The translations under genes and the position numbers were made by a program. From contig JAUCBJ010008310.1 of assembly GCA_032718475.1 (NCBI GenBank), positions 1 to 53,900 of the forward strand: a stretch of 53,900 bases of DNA. The letters are read 5' to 3'. The DNA is from Nemertoderma westbladi (Eukaryota > Xenacoelomorpha > Nemertodermatida > Nemertodermatidae). Each line of letters opens with the position of its first letter. The stretch's first letter is position 1. Shown here in pieces: positions 1 through 13,500 of the stretch. The notes below the pieces were generated by a model. That model did not search any database and was not told the origin of the DNA. It saw only the letters and a list, made by a program, of their open reading frames with translations.

Positions 1-379
1 TAATAATTTCCAATAAGATAATAATTTAGATGGGGATTGGATAAAAGAAAAATGTTATTATTCCTTTTACACTTTCTGTTTACCGGTACTATAATAAAAT
101 ATATACCCTAAAACTCGGGCTATTAAAGCCGGTCCATGCTTTCTTGGATTGGCCAATGAAACAAGGATGAAATATACCAGGCAATGAAATAGTGCTTATC
201 ACGTTACTGTAGGTCATTGGCATGGAAACCTTTGCTAAATAATTAGATCCCGTGAATCGTTAGGTCCCATGGGAAAAGAGCAGGTTATAAAGGCGCGTTG
301 GGAGAACCAAAACAATAAATAAAGTTAACCCCTAAAACCCGGTCCTAAAACTGCCATAAAAGTCAGTCGGACTGACAAC
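1..379. other. No gene seen (probably VPS13D intron or 5' flank)
   Basis: AT-rich single-copy-looking sequence with no coding signal, no splice-supported exon and no recognisable RNA. Because the first readable VPS13D exon at 1420 corresponds to about residue 100 of the family, this stretch is probably intronic, but the upstream exons are outside the window. Confidence 0.5.
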
Positions 380-1252
380 CTTAAGTCCGTTGGACTGCCA
401 TTGGTCTATTGCACTGTCATTGGTCATGGTCAGTTGGACTTCCATTTGTCTGTCTGACTGCTTTAAACCGGCCTATTGTAGTGATATTGGTCTTTTGGAC
501 TGCCATTGGTTTCTTGGATTGCCATTGGTCTATTGGACTGTTTGATCTGTTTCTGTTGGACTGATTGACTTTTCTGACTATTATTGGTCCATTGCACTGC
601 CATAAGTGGGTCGGACTGCAATTGGTCTGTTGGACTTCCTTTGGTCTGTTGGACTTCCATTGGTTTATTTGACTGCCATTGGTCCATGTTGCACGCAGCC
701 ATTGGTCTGTTGGACTTCCATTGGTCTGTTGGACTTCCATTGGTCTGTTGGACTTCCATTGGTCTGTTGGACTCCCTTTGGTCTGTTGGACTTCCATTGG
801 TTTATTTGACTGCCATTGGTCCGTGTTGCACTGACATTGGTCCGTGTTGGACTGCCATTGGTCCGTGTTGCACTGCCATTGGTCTGTTGGACTTCCATTG
901 GTATGTTGGACTTCCATTGGTCTGTTGGACTTCCATTGGTCTGTTGGACTCCCTTTGGTCTGTTGGACTTCCATTGGTTTATTTGACTGCCATTGGTCCG
1001 TGTTGCACTGCCATTGGTCTGTTGGACTTCCATTGGTATGTTGGACTTCCATTGGTCTGTTGGACTTCCATTGGTCTGTTGGACTCCCTTTGGTCTGTTA
1101 GACTTCCATTGGTTTATTTGACTGCCATTGGTCCGTGTTGCACTGCCATTGGTCTGTTGCACTTCCATTGGTCTGTTGGACTTCCTTTGGTCTGTTGGAC
1201 TTCCATTGGTTTATTTGACTGCCATTGGTCCGTGTTGCACAGACATTGGTCT
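380..1252. repeat. 19/21-bp minisatellite with a 135-bp higher-order unit
   Basis: Tandem units of 19 bp (core CCATTGGTCTGTTGGACTT) are interspersed with 21-bp units containing GTCCGTGTTGCACTG. The 21-bp variant starts at 861, 996 and 1131, exactly 135 bp apart (six 19-mers plus one 21-mer). At 1228 the spacing drops by two 19-mers. Units before about 650 are degenerate. Many units contain ACCAATGG on the minus strand, a CCAAT-box (NF-Y-like) sequence. The array is stop-poor in several frames and produces long artefactual reading frames on both strands. Confidence 0.93.
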
Positions 1253-1419
1253 GTTTTTAGTGGAATTTCGGACATTATTGACATTTAGTGCCCTTCGGTC
1301 CTAGAGGGGAATATAAAAGAATCAACGTTTTTTAAACTTTTCCGTAATTGTATTTATTCAATTATCGGTATATAACTTTTTACTTAGAACTGAACTGAAC
1401 TAATCTCATAATGTTTTAG

Positions 1420-1580
1420 GTCAATTATGAGACTAAGCAGCGCGTTCTACGGCGTATCGAGAATGAATGGCGATTGACCAATCAGCGCGCAAGCGATAGC
1501 GTTAACACGTGGTCTGTGTCTGCTGTGGTCGCTGGAATTGTTCATAACATACAGCTGGATGTATCGAATATCCAGATAAG
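1420..1580 (+). CDS. VPS13D: VPS13D exon, N-terminal chorein region
   Basis: 161-nt exon following ATGTTTTAG and ending before GTGCCG. It begins in phase 0 (V-N-Y-E-T-K) and leaves two bases. The translation contains NEWRLTNQ followed by WSVSAVVAGIVHNIQLDVSN, matching the VPS13 segment where the basic helix precedes the 'ase..ViknIqlkI..vHiRyED' strand. The donor (AAG|GTGCCG) is weak, but phase continuity with the next exon supports it. Confidence 0.85.
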
Positions 1581-4500
1581 GTGCCGTTATTTTCATTAAA
1601 TTAATTATTTATCCCTGTGGGGTCGTTATATTCCATAAGTTCATAAGTCTCCAACCATCAGTTTCATCCACATTGACATAATAATGACACAATAAATAAT
1701 GCTAGACTTATTTTGGAAATCCTCAACTATATATAAATGCATACAATGTACCTACAATGTACGTGTGACGCGATTATATTAATTTAATTATGGATTTCAT
1801 ATATCGTAGCTTAAGAGTCATAGAAAGGGCTTTTAGTCAAAAATTGTAATTGTTCATAAGAGCATATAAAAGATATAGGGCCTTTCTGCAGTAGTATTGC
1901 CCAATAGAATTATTGGATTTCACTTTACCACGCAATAATCATCACTTCCCATTGGTTAACGTGTTCCAAACTTCACCAGCTGACAGAGTATGTCTTAAAG
2001 TATGTAATTATTGTATAAAAAGTAAAATCCGTCAAAAATCGACTTAGGGCCTAATGAAACTTAAGCTACGATATAGTAAGTAGTCTGGGGCCATTTTAGA
2101 ACTAAAAGGCCCAAAATGTTGGTATATAGATCTAGCTAGATTGTATGTTAGTATAATGTTAGCACCCAGTAATATGAATTATATAGTTATATTATAAAGT
2201 TGTTATATTTTTAATTTATATAATCACGTATATTTTATTTTTTATTAACATTTCGATTATTATAGATATTTGGACAATGTAACCATACCGGATTGCCCGT
2301 TCGTTCTTGGTTTACAAGTGGGTTGTCTGTCTGCAGTTAGTACTGATAACCAATGGCAATCTGGCGTCTACATCCAACCATCTAGTGTAAGTCTTTCTAA
2401 CTATAGGGCCCGGAACACGAAAGCCGATTGCAATATTTCCAGAAATTAAACAATTTCTTGCAAACGGTCTTATTACTCATTGGTATTACATCGGTAAACT
2501 ATTGTTTACAAGTTTTTCTACTGACAGGGAAAATTTTATGGTTGATTGCACATACACTAGCAAGCCGGTTATCAACAAGCAGACACGCAACAGGCTCTAG
2601 TTTGTAGTGATGCTTCCCATGGTTAGTTGCACGTCATTGCATTATCCGTTCTCCATTCCGTTTGCGCTTCCCACGTCACTCTAGCTTTTCACTTTCTGTA
2701 CTGCTGTAAATACCTACCTAACGTGTTTATACTTAACTTGATTTATTAAATCCACGAAGCTAAGGAAAATCAACTACTTTCGCTAAGAAAGATTTTCCTT
2801 AGTTTCCATGGCAACGGACTTAGAAAAAAGTCTATGTATTTCAAGTCAATATTTATAACTCTATTTAGTCTATTTGTAGGAAAACTATAATACATATAAA
2901 CTTGGGGTTTCTCACCACAACTATAAGGTCCATAGCAGAGCCGATTGAGGTTAAATAGAAAATCCAGTTACCTAGGCAACCGGGCTAAACAGATGTTAAA
3001 ATTTATTAAATGTTAATTTGAAGCCTAAGGTTAAGATGTTATGACTTGGGACCAACCCCTACCCCCACTATATAACTTATTCTGCGTCCGAATTTGATTG
3101 TTCTATTTTGCAGTTACCATGACAACCGCTGAAACATGTGTTTTTATACAAAAATTATTCATTTGGACATAGACTTAACGATAAAATTTTACGAAACTGG
3201 GTATGTGTTATCTGGACCACTAGTTGGAACTTTTAGTGAAACTCAAATCATTCCAGAAATATATAGTTACCATGGTAACTGTAGTTTATTAAAGTCTACA
3301 TCATTCAAGTCTATATTCATAACTCTATTTGTAGCAAAACTGTAATATATATAAACTTGGGGTTTTGCAACTCATCTATAAGGTCCATATACAAGCCGTT
3401 CGAGGTTAATTTGAAAATCCAGCTACCATAGCAACAAAATTAAACAGATGTTAAAATTTATACACTGATAATTCGAAGCACAAGTTAATAGTATTATGAC
3501 TTGGGACCAAAACCTACCCCCACTATATGACTTATTGTGCATCCGAATTACATTGTTCTATTTTTCTGATTCCATGACAACCACTGCAAACAGATGCATT
3601 TTGATAGATAGAAAATTGGTAATTTGGACATAAACTACAATATTTTCTGAAACTCGATATGTGTTATCTGAACCACAATCTGGACTGAATCTTTTTTCAA
3701 AGGTAAAACCAACAGTTTCAGAGAACTTTAGTTTCCATGGGAATATAAGTTAATTATTGGCAAATACTACTAAACTAGGCTAAGCAATTAACCAAAGTAT
3801 GGCCGTCTGTTTAATTTTCCTTAGCTTCGTGGTTGCATTTCCTTTAGGAAATGCCTTTCTAGTAAATTAAAGTATAAATTTAATATATTAATACTACTTG
3901 GGCCCTTATATCATTATACAGAACGTCACAGATAGTGATAGACATCATACAGAGTTCGATACTCTGACTACTACTTTCATACTTTGCAGATTTCCTTCAA
4001 ACTTATTGAATTGGTTGATATTTTGCTATACTTGGACGTATGCGTACCCAGCAGAAGCCATCATCACCAGTCAGATAAGTTGGAACACACCCACCTGATT
4101 GCCCCTGTGCATGTTACCGCTAAGCTACAACGGGATCTCAGCAATCAAGCCTTGAAAACTCGCAGCAAAGCGCGTGTTTCCTGCGACCTTTCGGTGCAGA
4201 ATATATCACTAAGTTTTACAGATATACAATATCATATTATTGCCTCACTAGTCAAGGAAATTGAACGTTACCAGGCTTCTAGGAGATATATACACCACCG
4301 CCCCGAGTCAACTGTTCATCAAGCTCCTAAGGATTGGTGGAATTTTGCCAAAAATTGCTTATTTGAGGATTTTGTTAAACAAAGACCTTCGTGGACTTCC
4401 GTAATTAGATCTGCCAGCGAAAATGTCCAATATTGTTCCATATACCGTTTAATACTTTTAGATAAAAAACCTATGCCTTATGAAGAAAAAATATTTAAGG

Positions 4501-7500
4501 ACATCGAGTCTTCTAGAACTCTTACGGAATTGAAGATCTTGCGCACTTTGGTTATGAGTAAAGTAGAGGATGAGATTAATAAAGAAGATGTTACTGCAAG
4601 TGCTGGAAATGGTCTTATTAATTCTAATGGTAAGGCAAAACAATCGTGGGCAAATTATCTATACAGTTGGGTTCCAAGTGGGTGGTCGACTATTGATCAA
4701 TCAGATAGTTCAGTATCTGCAGACAATAAGCAATACATTGAAGAAGAGGAAGTCATCGATGTGCTTGAAAGTTTGTCGACTGATAATTCAATGAAGCACA
4801 AGGATGCGGTGTTTTTACGATTAAATTTTTCTTTAATTCGTGGTAGTCTAACACTTTTACAACATAAATTAGTTTCTAATGTATTTAAATCCGTTTTGTG
4901 TTTAAACTTTGATGATTTAAATTTGGCAGTGCATATAAGACCAAGGTCCCGAACTGTTGCATACTTGCTCCATCTTGGATCATTATACCTCAATGATTTA
5001 TTGGCATCAACTACATCGGCATTCCCAACCTTGGTATCACCAAAACTCAGTGCAAAGAACAGTGAACCAGCCTCACACAACACTGACTCAAATCATCTGT
5101 TTGAACTAATGTATGAAAGATCGTCTATGACAACATCAAAAACACACAAATTGAATGTAAAAACATTGCCATTGGACATTGTTTACAGACCAAGTGCCCT
5201 AGAAACGGTGTCTGAGTTGTTTACTAAAAATCCGCTTCCTAAGATTGCCTTACAAAGGTATTCGGATTTTAAGGAGTCAACAGGACGCCATATTCAAGGG
5301 CACCTTTGTGCTCTATTGGATGGTTCCATCACCCCAGTTACGTGGGAAATTAACCTACAGTTGGCCACCCCACGTGTTTTTATTCCAGAGCCAATGAGCT
5401 ATACTAAAGACAACAGCCACCTTTCTTTAGTTATGCTTGATTTGGGACAATTACATTTTCGCAATGTAGAGAGTTCAGATAAAACTTTAACTGTTGTAGA
5501 TGGTGGTTTAGATGTAGAGGAAGAAGAATTTGTCACACCGTTGAGCAGTCCTGACAATGATGATGACTATTTGTCTTTACTAGCTGATTTTAAGGAGAAT
5601 TCATCTATAAATAGTGAGGCTAACATTTCCTATGAGAACTATACGGTTGAACTTAGTGATATTGAGGTAATGGTTGGTACATTAAGTGATATCTCCAATT
5701 TTAACTCAGTGCATTTTCTTAATTTAATTGACAAGTTTTCTATATCTTTAATGCTTGAACGTCGCATAGTCCATACAATAAACCCTTTATTTCCATTGTT
5801 TAAAGTATCTGGGTCATTGCCATCTTTGACTTGCCATCTTAGTGAAGTCAAAGTAAAGAGTTTGTTGGATTGTTGTCAAAGGAGTCCAGTTCTGCAACCC
5901 AAAGTATCGAGTATGGATCTTCCAACATCAATATCTGCCATACCCAAAGATGATATACATGGGTCTCCATGGTTGAAAACAACCACGAACCTCCTCGCTG
6001 CTAATTTTTGTATTGAAGTCATTGCTGTTGGCCTTCACAATCAAGATATATCTCTGGCTGAACTGAAGGTGTTTGGAGTAGTTGTGAGTGTCCTCAAAAA
6101 ACAGAACTCTGCATCATTTTCGGCATGTGTGGAGGGAATGCTTTTGGTAGATGCTCTGAATAACTATGGTCCGAATTTCGAATTACTGGCAGCTTCCCAT
6201 CGCAATCTCATTATGGATATGCCGAGTGGTAGTATTGTTGATTCGGTGCTTCACAGCCCAGCTTCACCTCAAACAGTTCAACCCACAAACGATTCATCCT
6301 TTTCTGATCTCGCTGCAGCTTTGAAGGATGTAAAAACTCAAGAGATTATGCAAGAATTGTTTGGTAGAAGTAATACTGTTGATAACTTGATCAGTATCGA
6401 TATTGATTGGGTGTCAGCTGATGCGAATACACAAAATCATTCACTGCTTATAGCTAACTGTAACTTAAATAATTTAGATGTAGTTGCTATTCAAGAATCT
6501 TTTGCTGAATTACATAAGTTTGTATTGTCCTTGGTTAGGCTACTTCGACCCCCAAGTAACCACAGTTGTCCAACAACAGTGTCACCAGTTCCTAGTGTCA
6601 TCAGTAAATTGAAACATTTGCATGATTTTGAGCCCAGTCCCTTGACATCATCGTCAAGCGAATATTACTCTTATCACAACATGGACATGGATATTGATGA
6701 TGAAAATAGTCCACATAAATCGATAGGAACTTTATCATCACCATCACAAGCTTTTGCATCGCCATATTCTAATATAAGTAACATATCGAAGAGCGTTTCT
6801 GAACAATATCTTAACAATCAAGGATTTTGGTTGTTTTCTCCTGCCTCTGGAATAGGTTCACAAGAAGTACTTTCTGAACGAAATGCTCTGAAAATTGAAG
6901 TATTCGTCAATATCAAGTCTTTAAATATTTTACTTGTTACTCAACCTGTATCCCAAGTCTCCCAGAATGATTGTAGATTAGAAAAAGTAGCCACTATTGG
7001 CATATCATCTGCAAAAGTTGTTGTATCTCAATATAAATCATTGTCAGTGAAAGGTTCATTGGGGGGTGTTGAGCTTCGCGATATCTTCACACATGAGAAT
7101 CCTAACCCTATTATATTTCAAGTGGGTAAAATGGCCGTGTCTAATAATGGCTTAGTCGATGTTGACAACATGATAAAGGCCATAAATTTATCATTTATTG
7201 ATGAGGATTCTGCTGGGTCATCTTTTTCAGGTGAAATTGCTTCCGTTCAATACAATCACAATGCTATATTTCTGTATACTTTACAACGTTGTCTACATGA
7301 ATTCCATTTCAATCTTTTATTAGTCAAGAATTCCATCACCAATGTTGCAAGTGATATTGCCCAAACTCTAATTGATGATATATCAGTATTGAATGATGAA
7401 ACGGATCAAACTATTGTTGATAATGATTGTATTTCTGGAACACCAAGTCCAAGTAGAAGACGAAATCTTCTCAAAGTTTGTATTACCCTCGAAACACCAA

Positions 7501-10500
7501 TTATTTCTTTGCCGACCAACTCTTCAAGAAGGGAGATCTTGGTAATTGAACTTGGTCGAATGATTATTAATCATTGTCAGGGGAAACCATTTTACTTCAC
7601 CATAGACAACATGAATGCAGTTAGTATTTCAAAGACGGGGGTTTCAACACCTTGTTTTATTAATGGCAATATTCCTTTAAGTGACATTCAAACGTGTGTA
7701 GAAACGTATCTTTTGCATAATGTTTCATTTGAACTAAAGGCATCGAAGGATATTTGTACATCAACTTTAAAAGTTGAGGGTGGATTGCCAATGCCTGTTA
7801 GGCTATCACTCACTAAAGCTACTTTCAATCAACTGGTCAAGACAATTGATAATTTGGTGTTTGACCCTGCTAATGAAACCACAGAATTACCCTCACCAGA
7901 GCCAGTGATTAAGTCACCTCAACAAACGCTAACATTCGCCCAGAAGCAGCTTCAATCTAAGATTTCTGGCAATTTTACACTTCCATCATTTACTGTCACT
8001 TTAAATGGCGATCTGTCTGAAGGACTCCAAGAGATGATTCAACTAACTGTTACAAATTTGACAGCAAGTATCAACTGCCCAGAGCGCTACCTTGTACAGG
8101 CTGTGTTAGAACTAGAGTCATTAGTGGTTGAGGATCTTCTTCAGCCAGTTGGCTCAGAATTTAGAATTATGGTTGATTCTCGATCCAAACCAAGCAGCCA
8201 TAATTCTTCCATTATAAGTACATCATGCCCATTGCCAAATAGTAGTGATATAAAATCAATGTTAGAAGCCCCAAACTCATTTCCAGGTATTCTAGCTGTG
8301 AACTCTTTGAGACCATTTAATGTATTTGGAGAATCTTCGAGGGATGTTCCAATGGGTCCCTTAAAAGAGCAAAAGCAAAAGACAGTAAAGCTACTTCAAG
8401 TATTTGTTGATTTAGTTGACAGAAAACATTCCAATTTTAAAAGCATCCATGATAGTTGTAATAGAAATGTTGTTGTGCATTTTAATACTTTGAGAACTGT
8501 AGTTAATGTTCAGACATGGGTAATGTTTTTGGATTTCTTTGGTGTAGGAACGGTAAAATATGATGAATCTAATGCTTCTGCACTATTTTCATTACAAGTG
8601 TCTCAGAATATTGTAGACAATGGCAGTGGCTACGACTTGAATTTGACCATTAAGGAAGATGTTCATATCAACACAAAATTAGATATAAAGGTAGAAAGTC
8701 TTGATTTGATTTTAAAAGATCCCAGTCATCCTTTAGCGAAAGTTTCGATTTCAAGATTCTCATGTTTTGGTAAAGATTATGATGGCAATATTGATGTTCA
8801 AGGAGAGTTGGGGAGGCTTTTAGTGGTTGATTTGACACCCCATGGGGTCCTGTATAGAGAACGATTTACAACAACTGGTAGTCATGCAGTTCAGTATAAA
8901 ATTTTCAAATATGGTGAACGTGACCCAGAATTGAAAAGGGACTGGGATGCAAGTGTTAAGGTGACTATGAGTTCTGTCCGATACACTCATACTAATCGTT
9001 TCCAATCTGAAATTCTTGGGTTTTTACAACATTTCGCCCAGCTCCAAGATGTTGTCAACAGGATGCGAGCTGCCGGTGTAGGTGAGGTTGTGGCTGAAAC
9101 TATGAACCATGGTATTAGAATACTAGTCAAGGTAGACATCCATGGCCCTGTATTAATCCTTCCCCACAGCTCTGGTGATCCACAGTGTATCATTTTCAAC
9201 ACATCTGATGTGTCTGTTGTCAATCAACATATCCAAAAGCAACTTAATGCTAGCAGTGATTTACCATATTGTCTAGTTGATGACATGGACATTATTTTGC
9301 ATCAGGTAGACATATATTCTGGTCACACCACAAGTGTGGAAAGTGAAAAGTGGTATACATTTGATAATTCTACTCTGGCTTTTCCATCATATACCATTAA
9401 AAGAGATGAATATAATATGTTGGAGAAATCTATTAAAATTCGAATAAATGTTATTCGTAATTTAGATCAAGACTACACACATGCTATTCCAGATATTGAG
9501 GCAATTGTGTGGCTGTCAATGGCTCATGCAAGGCTGAATTTAAAACAATATAAACTTATAAAGGGTTTCCTTTCTCATAATTTAGGTGAATGTCTTGATG
9601 AATTGAAGACAAAACTAAGGGTATACTTACCTTCAGCAGTAACCTCTGAGGCGGTTGTTAAATCCTTATGGACTTCAGTAATAGTAAACTTCATTCTTTC
9701 AGATGTCTGTTTTGAGTTAGTAACCGATATTGGGTTTTTGGACAACCTTGAACGACCTTTTGCATCCATTAATTTTAGAAAATCTAAACTAGTAATTTCA
9801 AACTTTTCCGATGGCTCTCGAAGTACTAATTTGATCTCAGAAGTTATCATCTGTGGTGATATGAGACAGGGAACAGATAATGTTTATCGGGAAATTTTGG
9901 CTCAAAGCAGGAAAATGAATGAAAAAAACAATGACCAGCTGCAATTAGAAATTCATACAAAAGTTACTAAACAGGGCACTGTCACTTCTGTGATATTTAA
10001 CAACATAAGAGTCTATGTGATAGCTGATTGGATTATTGAAGTTAACAATTTCTTATCTACTCCTTCCGATAATCCGCAAAATCGAATTTTTGTTCGAGTA
10101 AATGAGAAGAATCAGATAAATTTTCCAATGGACCGCCATACTAGTATTAGTAGCACAGGAAGTGGAAATACTGTAAGAAGTGGTTCAACTGCAGCCATGG
10201 TCAAACCCGGCATAATTACTCAGCTTTCTCTGTCTACTTCACCAACATACAGTGGGGGTTCTTCATCATCAAAACTGCTTCATGTTGATTCTGGTATACT
10301 GATGCGAGGGTCTGCAATCAGTAATGCTGCACTTGCCAATAATAACTTCGAATTGAAAGTAAATACTAATCACACAGAGTTTGTATTTTTAGAAAAACAA
10401 AACATATGTAACTCTTTAGCTGTTGTGCTTCGGATTAGTGCTTTCATAGTGTACCGGCCACAATATCTGCATAAACCACTGGCATGTAACTTTCAATCCT

Positions 10501-13500
10501 TGGATGTTTTTTCTTGTTTCCTTGGTCGAGAAAGAGATACATCTCTTAGCATTATTGATCCTTTCTCATTAGTTATTGATCTGGTTTCCACCGAAAACAA
10601 GGGTTTGTCCAACTTATCCTCATTATCTGTTGTTGAAGCTGTTCTCCAACCACTAACTATGAGGGTCTCCTACAACGATGTCAAATTGTTTCTCGCAATT
10701 CTTGATTCAACTAAGAATTCCATATCTAGAGCCCGAATTTTCCCATCGTGTGATGTACAGCATACAGAAAACAATCAAGATAGCAGATTATGTGATAATT
10801 ATGATGAGTCTATGTTTAATCCACATTGTATGTCATGTGTTGTCAATGGAAACTATATAAATTTTGTACTCATTGATGATTGTGGTCAGTGTGATATTCC
10901 TCTCATCAAGCTAGAACTTACTTGTGGGAAAGCCAGTTGCAGCTTCAAAAACATTAATGGTCAACTTAAAACTGTTGTTTGTATTGACTATTATAATAGA
11001 TCTTTATCAGGTTGGGAACCTATTGTTGAGCCTTGGCCTTCAGAATTTACTTGGGATTATAAGAATGGGGGATGTTCTGTATTTACTGCCTCATCGAAAG
11101 AATACCTTGATATAACTGTAACGGATACTTTACTGGATCTTATACGTACCACTCGGTCTGTATGGATAGAAGACATTACAAGAAATCCCGAATGCCTCAC
11201 GCAATACCGCCAACCATTTTACCCATTTAAATTTATAAATCATACTGGTGTACGATTGCTGTATTATGCTGTTCAGCTAGAGGGGATGGCTAAGAACTGG
11301 GGAACCAATAATCACTCATCATTTTGGAAGTCAGCCATTGCAATTAATCCACATGAAGAATGCTATATAGAGTTTGCTGGATGTAAAGTAACTAGGCAGC
11401 ACCAGAGCAGCGATGTTCTGACTTCACACAGGCTTCTTTACCTGTGGCTGGACAAAATGCAAGAGGTGCCAGCTGTATTTATTGATAGAGTAGGAACATT
11501 TCTTAGGGAAGTTGGATCAATGCGACATACGAGCATGGTAGTTGAAGTCAGTCTTGTTGGAAAATCTAAGGCCCAAAAAGCTATCACTGTTCGGTCTTCT
11601 TTGTTGATTATTAATCAAATGTCTATGACGCTTTCCATTTTACTTCGCAATCCTAGAGATAAAAACGTTTTTGAATTCATTGATATCGAGCAGTTCCAGT
11701 CATTACCAGTTCCTCTTAATAAAACCACATGGAATATATATATTAAGCCAAAGCATGGTTCATTATCATATTGCGATAGACCTATCACATGGGAAATGTT
11801 TTGTGATGAATCATCAAAAGAGGAATACCTACAATGCAAGTGGGAACGTGATTCAAAACCACCTTTTCGGTTCTGCGCCACTAAAACTTCAAAAATACAT
11901 TCACCATTGTGCGGCAGTGATTCAAACATAAGTGAAAGTACAAGTGTGTCTGGACGCTGCATAACTCTATTCCCAGGAATTATAGTAACCAACCAACTTC
12001 CAGTAGATTGTACAGTTTCAATTACATATCCCTCAACAAGTTACGGGTCAGTTGCCGAGTTCACGATAGCTCCAAACTCATTGATGCCATTGTATTCAGT
12101 CGATGTTCTGCGAGATATACAGATTAGTATTTTATCAGATGACTTCCCAAATTGCATTCCATTGACTATTCCTAATGGCGTCCGAGATAGTGATGTCAAC
12201 ATTCGAGTCACCGATAATCAAGGTCGACCATTGGATCTTCAGCTATCAATACAGAAGAATCCCAACGCTCATATGCAGTTATCGATTTCAGCCAGTTACT
12301 TAATTGTTAACTTGTCTTCCATTCCTTTAATATTTAAGCAACAAGACTCTCCCATGGATGCTGCAGGTCAGGACACTGAGAATGAGATTTGCGTTAATAA
12401 AAATCCTCTCATGTTTTCATTTTGTGCGACACAGCTTCCTGCGAAACTGCAAATGCGTCTTGGGCACGGCATGTGTGCTAAAGGTGATAGTATTCCCGAT
12501 TTTTGCCATCGTTTTAACCTCGAAGGAAATGGGTTGCGGCCTTGCAGAATGCGTACAGGGGATCGTTTCAAACCGGAAATTGTCTACAATGTTTGTTATG
12601 AGAGTCAAGTTGGCAGTGGAAAACACAGTTCCACTTGCATCGTCACTTTACTACCTCAGTTCCAACTCCACAACCTCACCTCATACAATTGCTATATTAT
12701 GCAATCATGGCAGGTCACTGATCGCCATACATCTCCAAGCGGCGGTAATGGTTTGGTTTTAGCTTCAAACTCTTACATTAGCTTTCATTGGCCACGCTTT
12801 GATTTGGACCACTTGCTACGTATTCAAGCTGTAGCCATTCCTGGTTGTCAGTGGTCTGGTGGTTTTGAAGTTGAAACAGTCTCGGCATTTTTTGTGAGTA
12901 TGAGGATTTCTGGGGGTAGCATTATTTTTGTGCATGTCGAGGTTATACAGCAGGGTAGCCAGTTTATTGTAACATTATCTGACACAACACACCTTCCCCC
13001 ACCATATAGAATTGATAATCATTCTCAGGTTGATGTAACTTTCTTTCAAGTGAATTGCTTAGATGCAAGCATGTGGACTACAATGCAAACAAAGGCATCA
13101 CAGCCTTATGTTTTTGATGAGCCCACTTTAGCGCGTAAGCTTTCATGTTTTGTTCAGAGGGAGATTATTTGTGTAGTTGACATGGAAAGGCTTGGGAGTG
13201 AAGAACAACTTCAATATAGCAATTCCTTCTATATTGCAATAGCGTCACAAATTGCAGACACTCAAGGGTTAGATACACACTTAGTATTGGATGTTCCTCA
13301 TGGATCAGTTGTCCTGCTTAAAAGAAAAGAATCGTTCAAGCGTTCACAACTTTGGCGAATGACTTCTGATGGGTTGCTCTTTAATGAAGCTTCTATACCA
13401 TTGACGTCCAGTGGTGGACTTTGTCAACTTTCAGCGACATCACCATATGGGAAAGTGTTAGATGTATATAATTGGCCACACAATGATAGCAGCTCTATTG

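Noticed and set aside
417-1288. Long open frames on both strands with MEVQQTNGSPTDQWKSN-like or WSVGLPLVCWTS-like repeats
   Set aside because: They are translations of the 19/21-bp minisatellite in several frames and both strands; the higher-order period and indels do not respect a reading frame.
3984-3989. Reading the giant frame as starting at 3984
   Set aside because: There is no ATG; TTTGCAG is the splice acceptor and the exon begins at 3990, in phase with the exon at 2266-2386.
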